DNA from: Lepisosteus oculatus
Lineage: Eukaryota; Chordata; Actinopteri; Semionotiformes; Lepisosteidae
Length of the DNA: 64,000 bases
Direction of reading: 5' to 3'
Assembly: GCF_040954835.1 (NCBI RefSeq)
Contig: NC_090703.1
Span: 16,567,444 to 16,631,443, forward strand
The notes under the pieces were generated by a model that saw nothing but the letters and a program-made list of their open reading frames with translations, had not been told where the DNA came from and searched no databases. A program made the translations under genes and the position numbers. This document shows, in pieces, positions 50,892-61,602 of the stretch; the first letter of the stretch is position 1; each line of letters begins with the position of its first letter.

Positions 50892-53800
50892 GTACTGTAA
50901 CAGTAGCGATTGAAATCCTGTTTTGCCCAGCTGTATGCAAATATATTTGTTAACCTATTTGATCTTATGGTTTCATGAACATTTCACCAGTCTTCTGACT
51001 TCATCCAAATGACAATTTCTGACGATATATCAAAGACATTTTTCCAGTACTTAGTACATGTACATGTTACTCCTTGAACACAGTTAAAGAGCTAAATTCA
51101 CAAATTAATAAAAATGTATTTTTGTTTCTGTCGCAGAACTGTCAAAGGAAACCTTTTCTTTTGTTTCATTTGTCCAAGAACAAAGAAAAAATGTTTTGTT
51201 TGTTCTTAAGCAAAAATATCTTGTTTAATGTTTATTTCATTTAATTGTGCTATAATCTCTTGTATCAGTGCAACTCAAGTGCACCATATTTGTATCTACT
51301 GTACCTTATACCAAGTCTGTTTCTGCATATCTCATATTTCTTCTTTGAGATGATGCAGTATAGCTATGAAAGTAAGGAAAATTAAGGAGTCTACTTATTT
51401 TTCTTAATTCTATCTTTTCTGTTATCAAATAGGTCAACTGAGAATTTTGGTTTATTCACAGCAACATACTGAAGAACAACTACAATAATTATACACAGAG
51501 CCTTTACTGGAGCAACCTAAGTAAAATAACTTGCTCAAGGGCACAACAGCAACATCTTACTTGATTTCAATCTGTGACCCTCTAGTCCAGAGGCCAATCC
51601 ACCTCTCTGCACTGCTGCTTTGTAGCAGGCTTGGCTTAAATTAAGATACTCTTAAAGGAGCTAAAAAGTAGGAAGTATGATTTTCAATGCTATATAAAGT
51701 AGTCTTTTTTATCTTATTAGTCTGGGTTCTCTTTAATAGGAAGACATCCAGGATAAAGTTAACAACTACAACAGAGTGCTGAAATCCATGGAGTCACATC
51801 TGCTGCAAATACAGGTAATAATAAAGTGAACTTTATGAATTCCTCTATTAGTAAGAAATATTCCAATTTCTTAGAAAATACAAAAGTATGTATTAGTGAC
51901 TTTTTTAATAATAGTAAAAAGAGTTATCAATAAACAAATGGACTAGTAGTAGATGAGGGACTCATGAATTTGTTACTAATAATTAATGTTTAATACTTAA
52001 AACACTAAAGATTGTCACTGCCTTTTCAAATCATTTTAGTTTTGAAACAGTTTGAAAACCTTACTGTGTACTGTACTACTGTATTTCATGGGCTTTAGAA
52101 ATTCTTGCATCTACAGAACATGTTTAGTCTTTACAACTTGATGCAGATTCTCTTTTCTCTGCATGACTAGGCACACAAAGGAAGAAGACAAATCCAAATG
52201 TTGTTCGCCAGACTGCATCACCACCTAAACCTGACAGAGCAAGCGCTGCTCCTTGGAGTAATGCATGAGAAGTCCCTGTTAGTCGCTGATATGAAGAGCA
52301 AAATGAGACAGTTAGAGTCAGACAAACTGTTACTTACTAAGGAGGTTCAGAGTGCTGTGGAGGTAGCTGAGTCACAGAATGCCTCTTTTCTTGCTGTAAG
52401 TTGCAGTGTTAATTGAAGACTGCTTTTCTAAATATGAGGAGTTTTTAGTCTCTAAAGCACATATTATGTAATAATTGCTCACTGACATCAAATAATCTAT
52501 ATGCAAACTGGAAAAGTCATAACCAGATACAATATTTTAAATGTAATGAAAACTTGTACAGTATCTGTTGTTTTCTGTAGAGAGCTAAACATATCCTTTA
52601 GTACTAGATACAGTAAAATTATAACCTTCCCTTTTCTCCTTAATCATTAACTGTTACTTGATGATGTGTCATCATATGTGTAAAAACAGATTCCTCATGT
52701 AATATTTTTGGTTAATAATTATCACTAAATAGTTGGCTTAGCATTCTGTAGAAAGTACAGTATATTCCAGAACTGGCTAAATGTTTTTTTAACAGTTTTA
52801 AATGTGTGCATCTACTGTATATCTTCAAGGCTTTTTAAAATAAAACTGACAGACCTACATAGAAACTTCTTTTGTGATTTTAAATGTAAAATAATGAGAA
52901 AATATTAACATTTTTCTTTTTTTTTTAATCAGAAAATTGTGAAAACTTGCAAAAGGTAAAAAAAAAATAGATTTATTTTTCTGCCTGTCTAGAGGTATTG
53001 AAAGGTTATTTTGTAACTATTTTGTAACTTGTAAAATGTGCATTTTTATGAATAAATATGCTTTTTTTATTCTTTAAACATACAGTATTGTGTTAATCTA
53101 ACTCTAGCTTATGTATGAAAAAATGTATAATTTTGTTTTGATTTTCAGGTATTCAAACATTATAGATTCAGAGAAAACTTTAAACTCAGCAAATTACCTG
53201 GGGACTGCCTTACACTCTACCTGGAAAAATGTACACTTTGCCTTTCTTGTGTTATTTTCAGGTAACTTTCTTTAATTGTGCAATTGACATTTCTGGCTAG
53301 CACATATTTTATGTTATTTCTCAAATGATAAAACAGATAGTATTGCTTTGGGCTTAGTTTTTACTATTTTTTCACATACTATACATTAAATATCAGTTAT
53401 TTTTTTCTCCATTTTTACCCCTAACATGACTCATGTGATACCCCCAATCCATACCTGGTATGGAAATGATTCAAAGATGAATTTAAATAAATTTTAAGGG
53501 TCATATACTGTAGCATGCAAAGTAAGATGTGAGTATTGGCATTTTCCTGGATAATATATTATATGAAACTTTGCAGTACATAAAGCTGGCAGCATTAAAC
53601 TAAGAAGCTCTGCTAATATTTCTATTTTTGTGTCTCTTCTAGAACATCTTACTTTTGATCCCAACACTGCTCATCCGAATTTGATTGTGTCTGTGGATGG
53701 GACTAGGTTAGAATACACTGCGGAAAGACAAGACCTTCCTGACAACCCAGGGCGCTACAACAGCTGTCTTTGTGCCCTGGCGGCCCAGGGATACAGCTCC

Positions 53801-54196
53801 AGGAAACACTACTGGGAAGTAGAGGTCGGGGAGAAGATCCACTGGGACCTTGGTATAGCAAAAGAGTCAGTAATCAGGAAGGGGAACATCAGCCTGGGAC
53901 CTCTAAGTGGTTACTGGGCCATAATGTTGCGAGATGGGACAGATTACTGCACCTGCACTTCACAGACACTATCCCCCCAGGTTGTAAAATGGCCCAGGAA
54001 GATTGGCATTTTCCTGGATTATGAAAAAGGAGAAGTGTCCTTCTACAACGCAGTGGATGGCTCCTGCATTTTCTCTTTTAGAGACAGTTTCACTGAACGC
54101 CTGTATCCCTACTTCCATTTTGGTCCAAATGACGATGGGAGAAATTCTCTCCCTCTCCAAATTTGTCCACCACAACCCACAAGTCAAGAAGAGTAA
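50487..54196 (+). CDS. TRIM-family RING E3 ubiquitin ligase, second copy
   Basis: Exons 50487-50891, 51740-51814, 52171-52395, 52933-52955, 53149-53261 and 53643-54196 give 464 residues. RING is at 14-53, B-box 2 at about 93-125, coiled coil at about 136-235, PRY-SPRY at about 281-464. Exon count, phases and sizes (75, 225, 23, 113, 554) track the neighbour 2.8 kb upstream (75, 234, 23, 116, 548), which points to tandem duplication. The start is the ATG at 50487, 13 codons before the first RING cysteine. The segment from exon 5 has a hydrophobic stretch (HFAFLVLFS) just before SPRY that the neighbour lacks. A class IV TRIM ligase with unknown target; innate immune roles are common in the family but not shown here. 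Confidence 0.88.
51490..51625 (+). repeat. Dispersed repeat fragment, shared with 56.8 kb
   Basis: TTACTGGAGCAACCTAAGTA then CTTGCTCAAGGGCACAACAG and a GTGACCCTCTAGTCCAGAGG ending. A related unit at 56740-56935 has GCCCCTGGAGCTGG, CCTTTGCTCAGGGGCCCAG and GAACTGGCAACCTTCCAGCC. This is a common ray-finned-fish repeat type whose class I cannot assign. It lies in intron 1 of the second TRIM gene. Confidence 0.45.
52171..52395 (+). CDS. Second TRIM gene, exon 3: coiled coil
   Basis: A 225-base phase-0 exon (CATGACTAG acceptor, GTAAGT donor), 75 residues with heptad Leu/Met/Val and many Lys, Glu and Gln (for example MKSKMRQLESDKLLLTKEVQ). It is three codons shorter than the neighbour's exon. Confidence 0.82.
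53643..54196 (+). CDS. Second TRIM gene, exon 6: PRY-SPRY (B30.2)
   Basis: Landmarks FDPNTAH, YWEVEVGEKIHWDLGIAKES, SGYWAIMLRDG, IGIFLDYEKGEVSFYN and ERLYPYF, ending at TAA. About as similar to the first copy as expected for an old duplicate. Confidence 0.92.
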
Positions 54197-56036
54197 TAGC
54201 TGAGTGGTCAAGGGAGCTATTTGACTTATTCAAACACAATGTATTTTGTTCTATTCCAGACACACTAAAATCGTTTCAGTCATGATCGCAGTTGTTTTAT
54301 GGTTTTATGGTGGTCATTCATTCCAGTCCCTGCTTTGTTTTGGTAATGTGTAAGCACTGCAGCTATAAAGCGTGTAATTATTTGAACATTGTCCTAAAGT
54401 GCATACTGTAGCTAAGGAAAAGCAACTTAATTCAAAAAAATACCTATGTCATCTGTGTCAAAGAAGCAATCAGCTCCTAGGATATATTTTTTTTAATTGA
54501 CACTATGTAATCTGATGTAATCACTGCATCATAAAATGTAAATCAATTTAAAATCTATTTTTAGATGGTTTCTGGTAATGCTCATCTATATACTACATAT
54601 TAGAAGTTCTTTACTGAAGTTTGGAAGGGCTGATGATAACCAAGCACTATAATCATTCCCATTATTTTGTGTTCACTGTACATCTACACAGGATATATAC
54701 AGTATATAATTACATAGACTCCACTTTTTTGTATTTTGTCTCATGCATTCCTCCAGCAAAGCAGCTGCCCCATGGTGAATTCCTCAGTCTGCATGGTTTC
54801 CCAGTGTTCCAGCTTCTTTGTCCTATAGCCAGCCAATCAGTCAATCGGGTTCAAATGTATGTCACTATACATTAAATTATTCAATTAACATTTTCAAACT
54901 CATCCATTTCTTGGGTGCAATTATTTCTCTTAAATTTAAATTTCTAATAGTACCCAATAAGATCAATTTTATTGAATCGTGTAGAAAAACTGTATTTAAT
55001 ATTTGAACAAGGATTCCAAAGGTGTCTAGATTTAAAAGTACACCAGCTGAATCAACAGCTGTACACCAAACAACTGCTGTACACTAAAATCACCTTACTT
55101 TAGTTATGAACATTTTGCAGGCCTACTACACCTACAAACTGTGAAAAAAATATATTTATTTCTTTTAATGAAAACATGGATGAAGTAACATAAGGTGAAT
55201 CCACTGGTCCAGTTTTCTCAGATGATTAACCATTTAAGTTTGAATGAAAAGTATATTAAATTATTTAAAGAAATGCTATTTGCATAAAACCCATGGCTAT
55301 ATTTGAATACTATAACAATGCTAAGTACTGTTGCTAAGAATAATAATAAAAACTCATTGAAAGAACAATGAAATTAAACATTTACATTGAGTTGTTGGCT
55401 CTAATCCTTTGAGATATACTTATTCCTAATTCTGAGAAATCCTTCAAAGTATACAGTATCTTTCCTAGCTGGTGCCAGGGACTTTGTGAGATTTCATTGG
55501 TCAGGGCCAAGAAAAGAGATTTGAGCTGAGGTGAATAGTATACATTTAAACACAGTATGAATGACTGCTGGTTGTAGCTTTAGAAATACGTTCCCTGTCA
55601 TTGGTTTAATTTATTATTTGGTGTGGTAAGGTTAATTGCAAAATTGTGCATGTGCATTAGTGTTCTGTGTTATGTGCTCCAATGTGTAATTTGATTCAGT
55701 AATGATGCAGAGCATAATTCTATATTGGATTAAATTTTAAGTATTATTGCTATTTTGTCCCCACACATCATGAGAGCAAGTATATGGGGGATTATGAGCA
55801 CAGTTCTGAACTTAAATGTTTGAAATATGGAGGAAAAAGAAAAGGAAAAAGGTTTAAATGTATATGCAGGTTTATTTAATCCAGTGGTTTTGGTCATGTT
55901 GTGAATTATAGGTGGCTTTTGTATTACTGTACTCATATAACATCTAACAGTTTGTTTCTGATATTATCTATACAAATGAATTTTATTTTATCATGTATCA
56001 TGTGCGTTGAATACTATACTAAGCTATAGGTGTAGT

Positions 56037-56318
56037 TCGTCTATCCACCCATCTATCCATCTATCCACAATGGGCGGAAGGCTGGAAACACTCTGGACAG
56101 GTCCAGACACAGACACAAACATACACACACACTCACACCAGGGCCAATTTTCCCAGAAGTCAATTAACCTACCAGTATGTCTTTGGAGTTTGGGACAGTA
56201 TGTCTTTGGAGTGTGGGAGGAAACCCATGCAAACACGGGAAAAACAGAAACGCCACGCACCCCAGCACCCCAGCACCGTAGAAACTGAACCCAGCACCAG
56301 CACCACTGAGCCACCTGG
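56037..56318 (-). mobile_element. tRNA-derived SINE (V-SINE-like) with internal duplication
   Basis: Minus orientation: head at 56318 (AGGTGGCTCAGTGGTGCTGG), then CCCGTGTTTGCATGGGTTTCC, CACACTCCAAAGACATAC, and the tail GGATAGATGGATAGATGGG at 56061-56041. A 23-base unit (CAGTATGTCTTTGGAGTxTG plus GGA) is tandemly doubled at 56173-56218. Confidence 0.8.
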
Positions 56319-56739
56319 TATTGGGCTTATGTCGTTTAATTAAATTCATGTGTACTCCTGACTTGGTGTTAGTGCTACAGTACATCAGTACAGCCAGGGC
56401 CTTAGTGTAACGTCATGCAAAAGACATCACCCCTGACACCAATGTGAAAATACAAATCACTGGCAAGATGCTTCAATATTATGCTCTATGGGAAAGCCCT
56501 CTCCCTGCTGGTCAAATAACTCCACTTCCGTGTCATGCAGTAATCATGTATACAGTAGTTGTACTTTAGTTATGATAGACTTCATAGACTTCAGCTATGG
56601 GCTCCCATTATAAGTTGGTTAATAAATAATGCAACTTATATGGAAACGACATACAAAGGGAAATGAATATCCCTTATATCACTTTATTAGCCATATACAA
56701 TTCGTGCATTAGGAATTTGTCTTTTTGCATACCCCAGCT

Positions 56740-56935
56740 CGCTCTCCATGAGACACACAGACAAGTAGAGAAGCTTGGAGTCAGAGCGCAGGGTCAGCCA
56801 TTGTACAGCGCCCCTGGAGCTGGTGGGGTTAAGGGCCTTTGCTCAGGGGCCCAGTGGAGTAGGATTCCTCTGCTGGCTGTGGGATTTGAACTGGCAACCT
56901 TCCAGCCACATTGCCTCTGCTCAACCTATCCTTAT
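56740..56935 (+). repeat. Dispersed repeat, unclassified
   Basis: CAGCGCCCCTGGAGCTGGTG, GGGCCTTTGCTCAGGGGCCC and GATTTGAACTGGCAACCTTC identify it as the same family as 51490-51625, here better preserved. The GGGTT..AAC word looks tRNA-like but no cloverleaf was found. Confidence 0.5.
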
Positions 56936-57879
56936 GCAGTTAGTTTCAATTTTGGTCCGAGCACATACTTCACTTATGTACTTAAAAAAACACTAAACAG
57001 AATTAGTAAAACAAGTATATTATTATTCTTACCTTCTAAATGGATCTGATGTGCTTGATGGTGGAAGTCTGTTTTCACAGAGAGAAACTAACAAGCTGCA
57101 TCTTGAAAATTGCACTTTTCTTTGCACCATCATTTGATTTCCCAGTAATGGGCCAAAGATTGTACAAATGTAGTAGTATAAAACGTCATCCTCACGGCAC
57201 ACTACAAGACTTTCTGCCCAACATGTAACTGGTTTTTGATGCTTTGAAAAACGACGTAAAAGAGGATCTGTGCAATTTATAATGAAGTTAGTTTCCTTAA
57301 TTGAATGATGACATACCTGTGAATTAATGAATATCAAGGCGACTTATAAGATGGACTCTCTGTATGTATTTTGTAAAATCACATCCAAATTACTGTGGGT
57401 ACTAGCTACAGTATCTAAATTGTGGTACATTTACAGATGTCCTTCACCATGTAGATGTTACCCTGCATAAGAATATGTTTTTTATAATGTTCATTCAGGG
57501 TCAAAAAGTATTAGTATTAGTAAAAGTATTAGTTTCACAGAAGGTTTGCATTATAACATTTTAATTATTTTTTTTAAAGTAACTTTGATATGATGATGTT
57601 TTATGTTCTATTCCTACGCTTAGAGTACAGCCTTACCAAATGTTTAAAAAGCATACCACATTCCACTGTATATCATAGTCTTTCTTGAACACATTGTCAC
57701 TGAAGCCAAAGAAATACAAAAATAAAAGAAAATCAAAAAATGATCAAATAATCATAATACATTCAAATACTGTGCAAAAATTGCTTATCCTTATCATTGA
57801 TCATATTAATAAACCTTAAATACAAATGAATAAAAAACTCGAGGATTCAATGTTTGTAGTTTGCTATTTCTTGCTTAAG

Positions 57880-58406
57880 TCAGCAGACTTTCAATGGCTC
57901 CACATTTTGACCATCAATAACCATGCCAGGACTGAAAAATGGGAAGAGTGTTTCGGTGAACCTGTGCTCAAAGGTGTAGAGGGGATACATGTTATTAGCA
58001 TCCAGGAAACACAGCCGGCCTCTGTCATAATCCAGAAAGATGCCTATCTTTGTGGGCTGTCGAGGGGGCCTGAGGGGAACCTGAGGGGAATCGCAGGCAG
58101 CATACCTCCCGCCGTCCCTCAAGATGATGGTATAGTAACCGTGGGCTGGATCCAGTCGGACTTCTCCCTTCCGGTTTGCCGACTCTGTCGCCATTCCCAA
58201 ATCCCATTCCTTTTTGCTCCACACTCTCACTTCCCAGTACTGCCGTCCATCCTTGAAACCTGGAGTCCCCAGGACACAGGGACACTGGTCGAATCGGGAT
58301 GGGAAGTCTGGGATGCGGAGCCTTCTTCCGCGGTACCTGACGCACGTGAGCTCCTCGAAGAGAGTCAGCTCGGGGTGAGCAGTGTCTGGATCCAGGGCAA
58401 CAGTCA
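57880..58406 (-). CDS. Third TRIM gene, last exon: PRY-SPRY (B30.2)
   Basis: A TTTCCCACAG acceptor, then VALDPDTAHPELTL (PRY), YWEVRVWSKKEWDLGMATES, HGYYTIILRDGGRY, IGIFLDYDRGRLCFLDANN and ETLFPFF, with a stop at 57882-57880. All B30.2 landmarks are intact and no in-frame stops occur. Markedly GC-rich compared with the surroundings. Confidence 0.92.
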
Positions 58407-61400
58407 CTGTGGGAAACAGAGGATGGAGCCATGGTTCAGGTCTGCATTTTCACATGACACTTGGAAATTAACTTTGTAAGACGATTGACTTGTACTTTTA
58501 ATGTACTTTTAACTGTGCTTCAGGCAGATGGAGCCAGAGCAAAGCCGGCTAGTTTTTGGCAGCTGAGCTCCAGAGCTGCTCCGAGAATGAATGACTTGAC
58601 CTAAACACGCAACCCTGGCATTTATTCAGTACTGGAAGAAAAAGTGCTTCCATGCTGAGTGGTTTGTATTTACACACCTAGCACTGAGTATTCGATACCC
58701 CATAATGTAAAAGAGATACTATACTGAGACCATTGTAAGATATGGCACAGCAAGACAACACAAATGAAGGGGGCCAGCTCTTCCTAAAATCTTGTTGTCA
58801 ATGTAACTAATCAATTGATTATTGCAACATATCACCCATATTTAAAGAATGATCACAAAACCATCCCAAAAAGTCAAAAAGTCATCTTACAACAAAACTG
58901 CTGTTCTTCATACTTGGCGAGTATACATTTAATTTCTGTTGCAATCTTCCATTTGTGTACAGTATGTTCAACCACCACATTAAACATTTCAAAATCAATG
59001 AGCACAATTTGGTTAATCATTAATTACGATAATCTGACAGTTTTTAAAATTTCATTTTTCCATTCCACATTCCGTCATTCCAAATATATAGAGATAAAAC
59101 TTAAATATTTATGTCACCTCATCATCACCTTCTATAACCACTTATCCAATTCAGGGTCATGGTGACTGCTAATCCTTTTCTATCTAATTTTAAAATAATA
59201 AACTTTAAATCCACCTTTTCCATAAACCTTTTATTAAGAGAGAGCTAACTATGAAATTAGTTCTAATTTTTTTTATTAATTAAAAACATTTGTACAAATA
59301 TACTTCAAATTAATCCTGAATTCCAAAGCCAGTGGTTATGAGGAATTGACGTACAGTACATACAGTATAAGACAAAAATAGTTCCCTCATATTTATGAAA
59401 CACTTCTATTTTACCTGAATGAACTGTAAACTTGGCAGCTTGTGCCTGTTTCCAGAGCCTGTAAGCAACCTTCCCCAAGTAAAACTCTGAATTTATCATC
59501 TGACTTTTCTCTTGTTTTGGAAAGTCAAATTTCTTGTTTCTGAAATGAATAAAAAAAGACTGGTTAAACATTTTTTAAAGCTATAATAATTAAAAACAAA
59601 TTAAACTATTTATCACTACCTCTGATAATTTAGGATAAACCTGACAGCATTGGGATGAATATGCTTTTCTGTGCTTTGTAGGCTATGTGAACAATAAAAA
59701 ACAAATAATACCAGTAGTACAACACACTGAAGCACAGAAAAATAAAAAAAATCTAAGAAGAAATAACGTAAGTTCAATAATATTGACTAAATGCAGTGGT
59801 GGGCAGGTCTGTTCATGGCTACATAGATTAAAAACAGTGCAACACTACCATCTTCTGACAAAAGCATGAAACAGTTTCAAAACTAAAAAAGGGTCAGGAA
59901 TAAAAGAAAAAGACTAACCTTTCCAATTTTCCATTGAAAGTCTACAAATTAAAACAAGAAAGAAAAAATGACAATTGTATTATACTGTATATGCTACAAC
60001 AGATCTCATGTTCACAATTCACTACTTCAATAAAGTGATTAAGGAAATAAAGTAATTAAAACAACAAAAACAATCTAGTATCAAATGAATTATATCATTT
60101 TTTGATTGGTTGATGGTCTTTAAACATGGTCTTCATAATAGCAACTAGAAGCTTTATAATCTCAGTGGTACAGTACCTTGCTCCTGTTCAAATGGTTGTG
60201 TTCATGGACATAGTAACTTAATTTTGCAACCTGGGGCAGAATTCCTATATTTTTATACAGCAGTCATTACCCTTGTTCTGGGAGCCCCAGTTCTGCCTGT
60301 TTTATAGGTGTCTTAGATCAGAGGCAAACGAAAATGCTGATCTCAATAAATTTAGCCAATTACGTTAATGTTGCTCAGTTTTAATGAGCTCCAGAAGACT
60401 TTGTAACCCACCAAGACCATGCAAGGAGCCACTGCTCCACATGAAAGGATAAACCATACCTTATTATAATAAAGCTGTAACTGCACAATTACCATTAATA
60501 AAGCTTGTCCATCATCTATACTCTATGTAGCACTGTGTTTAAAGCTGAGAGATTATTGTCATAAAACATTTACCCTTAAGTCCAGGCAATTTTTATTTTC
60601 TTTCTTCATTTCCTCCAAACTTTGGATCTGGGCAGAAACATCACAGGTAATGGAATTGACAACCTCAATATTGTTTTGTATAAACTGAGCCTTCACCTTC
60701 CTCTCATCCTCCAGCTCTGTCTCTAACTGGATAGAGGTCCGCAGGAGGAATTGTTGTAGTCTCTCAAAGAGCTGTGTGAGCTTCTCCTCTCTGCTTGAAG
60801 CTTGGTTCTATTTTGTAGCAACAGAGAACAGAGAATTGATTAATACGATTCAGATTTATTAATTTCAATATGCAAGTTAAAATAAACACCAAATCTGGTA
60901 GGTACAGTACCAATCCAGATTACTTCATTCAACCCAGATTGTCTGGTGGGTAAGACTATGATGGACATGTGTTCATCCACTTAAAGTCTTGTGATGGTTT
61001 CTTGTGATTGAAATGGAAGTTGGCTGAGGGATTTTCTTCCTACAGATCTTCCATTAAAAAAAGAGGAGCTGTATTCTTTCTAACATCATGTTAATACCTT
61101 TGCATCCTCCCGTAATGTTTCCAAGTGGTTCTTCTTGGCCTGCATCTCAGCCTAAATTCAAAAGAAAGCAGATTTCTTTCTTGTTAAATACTGAAATGTA
61201 TTGGGAAATCATTACTGTATGTTTTCTATTCAAAGTAAAACTCATAATCCTACAATGTTCTTCAGATAGAGCCAGACCATAACTGCTGGCAGTTATGCTA
61301 ACTCTCCAGTTAGTTTGCTATTAATTCTATATAAAATCTAGTGCAGAAATAGCTGTTATCCATGTTAATGGTAATCTGTAGTGTATTTACTGTAACGTGA

Positions 61401-61602
61401 AGCAGGTGATCAAGAAAAAGAAATGAAAACCTCCCTCTTGACTTACGCGGAAGACTTGCACTGCCTTTTCTGCCGAGATCACGGTATGTCCTCTGTGACT
61501 CTCAGATCCCACACACTGTGAGCAAAGGGCTTCTTTATCATTTTCACAAAACACACAAAGCTTTTCCTGTTGGTGGCTGCACTTGTCCATTATGTTCAAC
61601 AC
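57880..61602 (-). CDS. TRIM-like gene without a visible RING: B-box 2, coiled coil, PRY-SPRY
   Basis: Minus-strand exons 61590-61447 (coding from ATG; the exon may open at a CAG before 61602), 61151-61098, 60807-60574, 59941-59919, 59539-59415 and 58406-57880 join in phase to 368 residues. B-box is at 4-35, coiled coil at about 49-144, linker to 193, PRY-SPRY 194-368. The 23-base fourth exon and the phases equal those of the two plus-strand neighbours, so it is the same family, inverted. Odd points: no RING was found up to base 64000, exon 2 is 54 rather than 75 bases, and the second B-box ligand is shifted (CSHQ instead of C-x2-H). It may be a RING-less regulator, a gene whose RING exon lies beyond the edge, or a decaying copy; the open SPRY and coiled-coil exons argue for recent selection. 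Confidence 0.78.
59110..59175 (-). repeat. Truncated SINE 3' end
   Basis: Minus strand reads AGCAGTCACCATGACCCTGA then ATTGGATAAGTGGTTATAGA, the end of the tRNA-derived SINE family seen elsewhere in the window, 5'-truncated. It lies in the last intron of the third TRIM gene. Confidence 0.45.
60574..60807 (-). CDS. Third TRIM gene, coiled-coil exon
   Basis: A 234-base exon, same length as in the first TRIM gene, with acceptor AAAATAG and donor GTAAAT. It reads NQASSREEKLTQLFERLQQF and continues with heptad Leu/Ile/Val and abundant Glu and Lys. It has no internal ATG near its start, so it is easy to miss. Confidence 0.85.
61447..61602 (-). CDS. Third TRIM gene, B-box exon
   Basis: MDKCSHQQEKLCVFC, C-x7-C-x2-C, then H-x2-H (SHRGHTVISAEKA) and a phase-0 GTAAGT donor at 61446. 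In the usual C-x2-H the His sits one position early and Gln occupies its place. A TAG lies two codons upstream of 61602 in frame, followed by CAG, so either an acceptor at 61603 joins an upstream exon or translation begins at the ATG at 61590. Confidence 0.8.

Larger units (their letters stand above)
54197..57879. other. Intergenic region between convergent TRIM genes
   Basis: It must contain the 3' UTRs of both flanking genes, which end towards each other. Holds a minus-oriented SINE (56037-56318) and a dispersed repeat (56740-56935). No coding sequence supported. Confidence 0.6.

Noticed and set aside
57826-58479. A 217-codon plus-strand open frame
   Set aside because: It is the antisense of the PRY-SPRY exon of the third TRIM gene, whose minus frame has all B30.2 landmarks.
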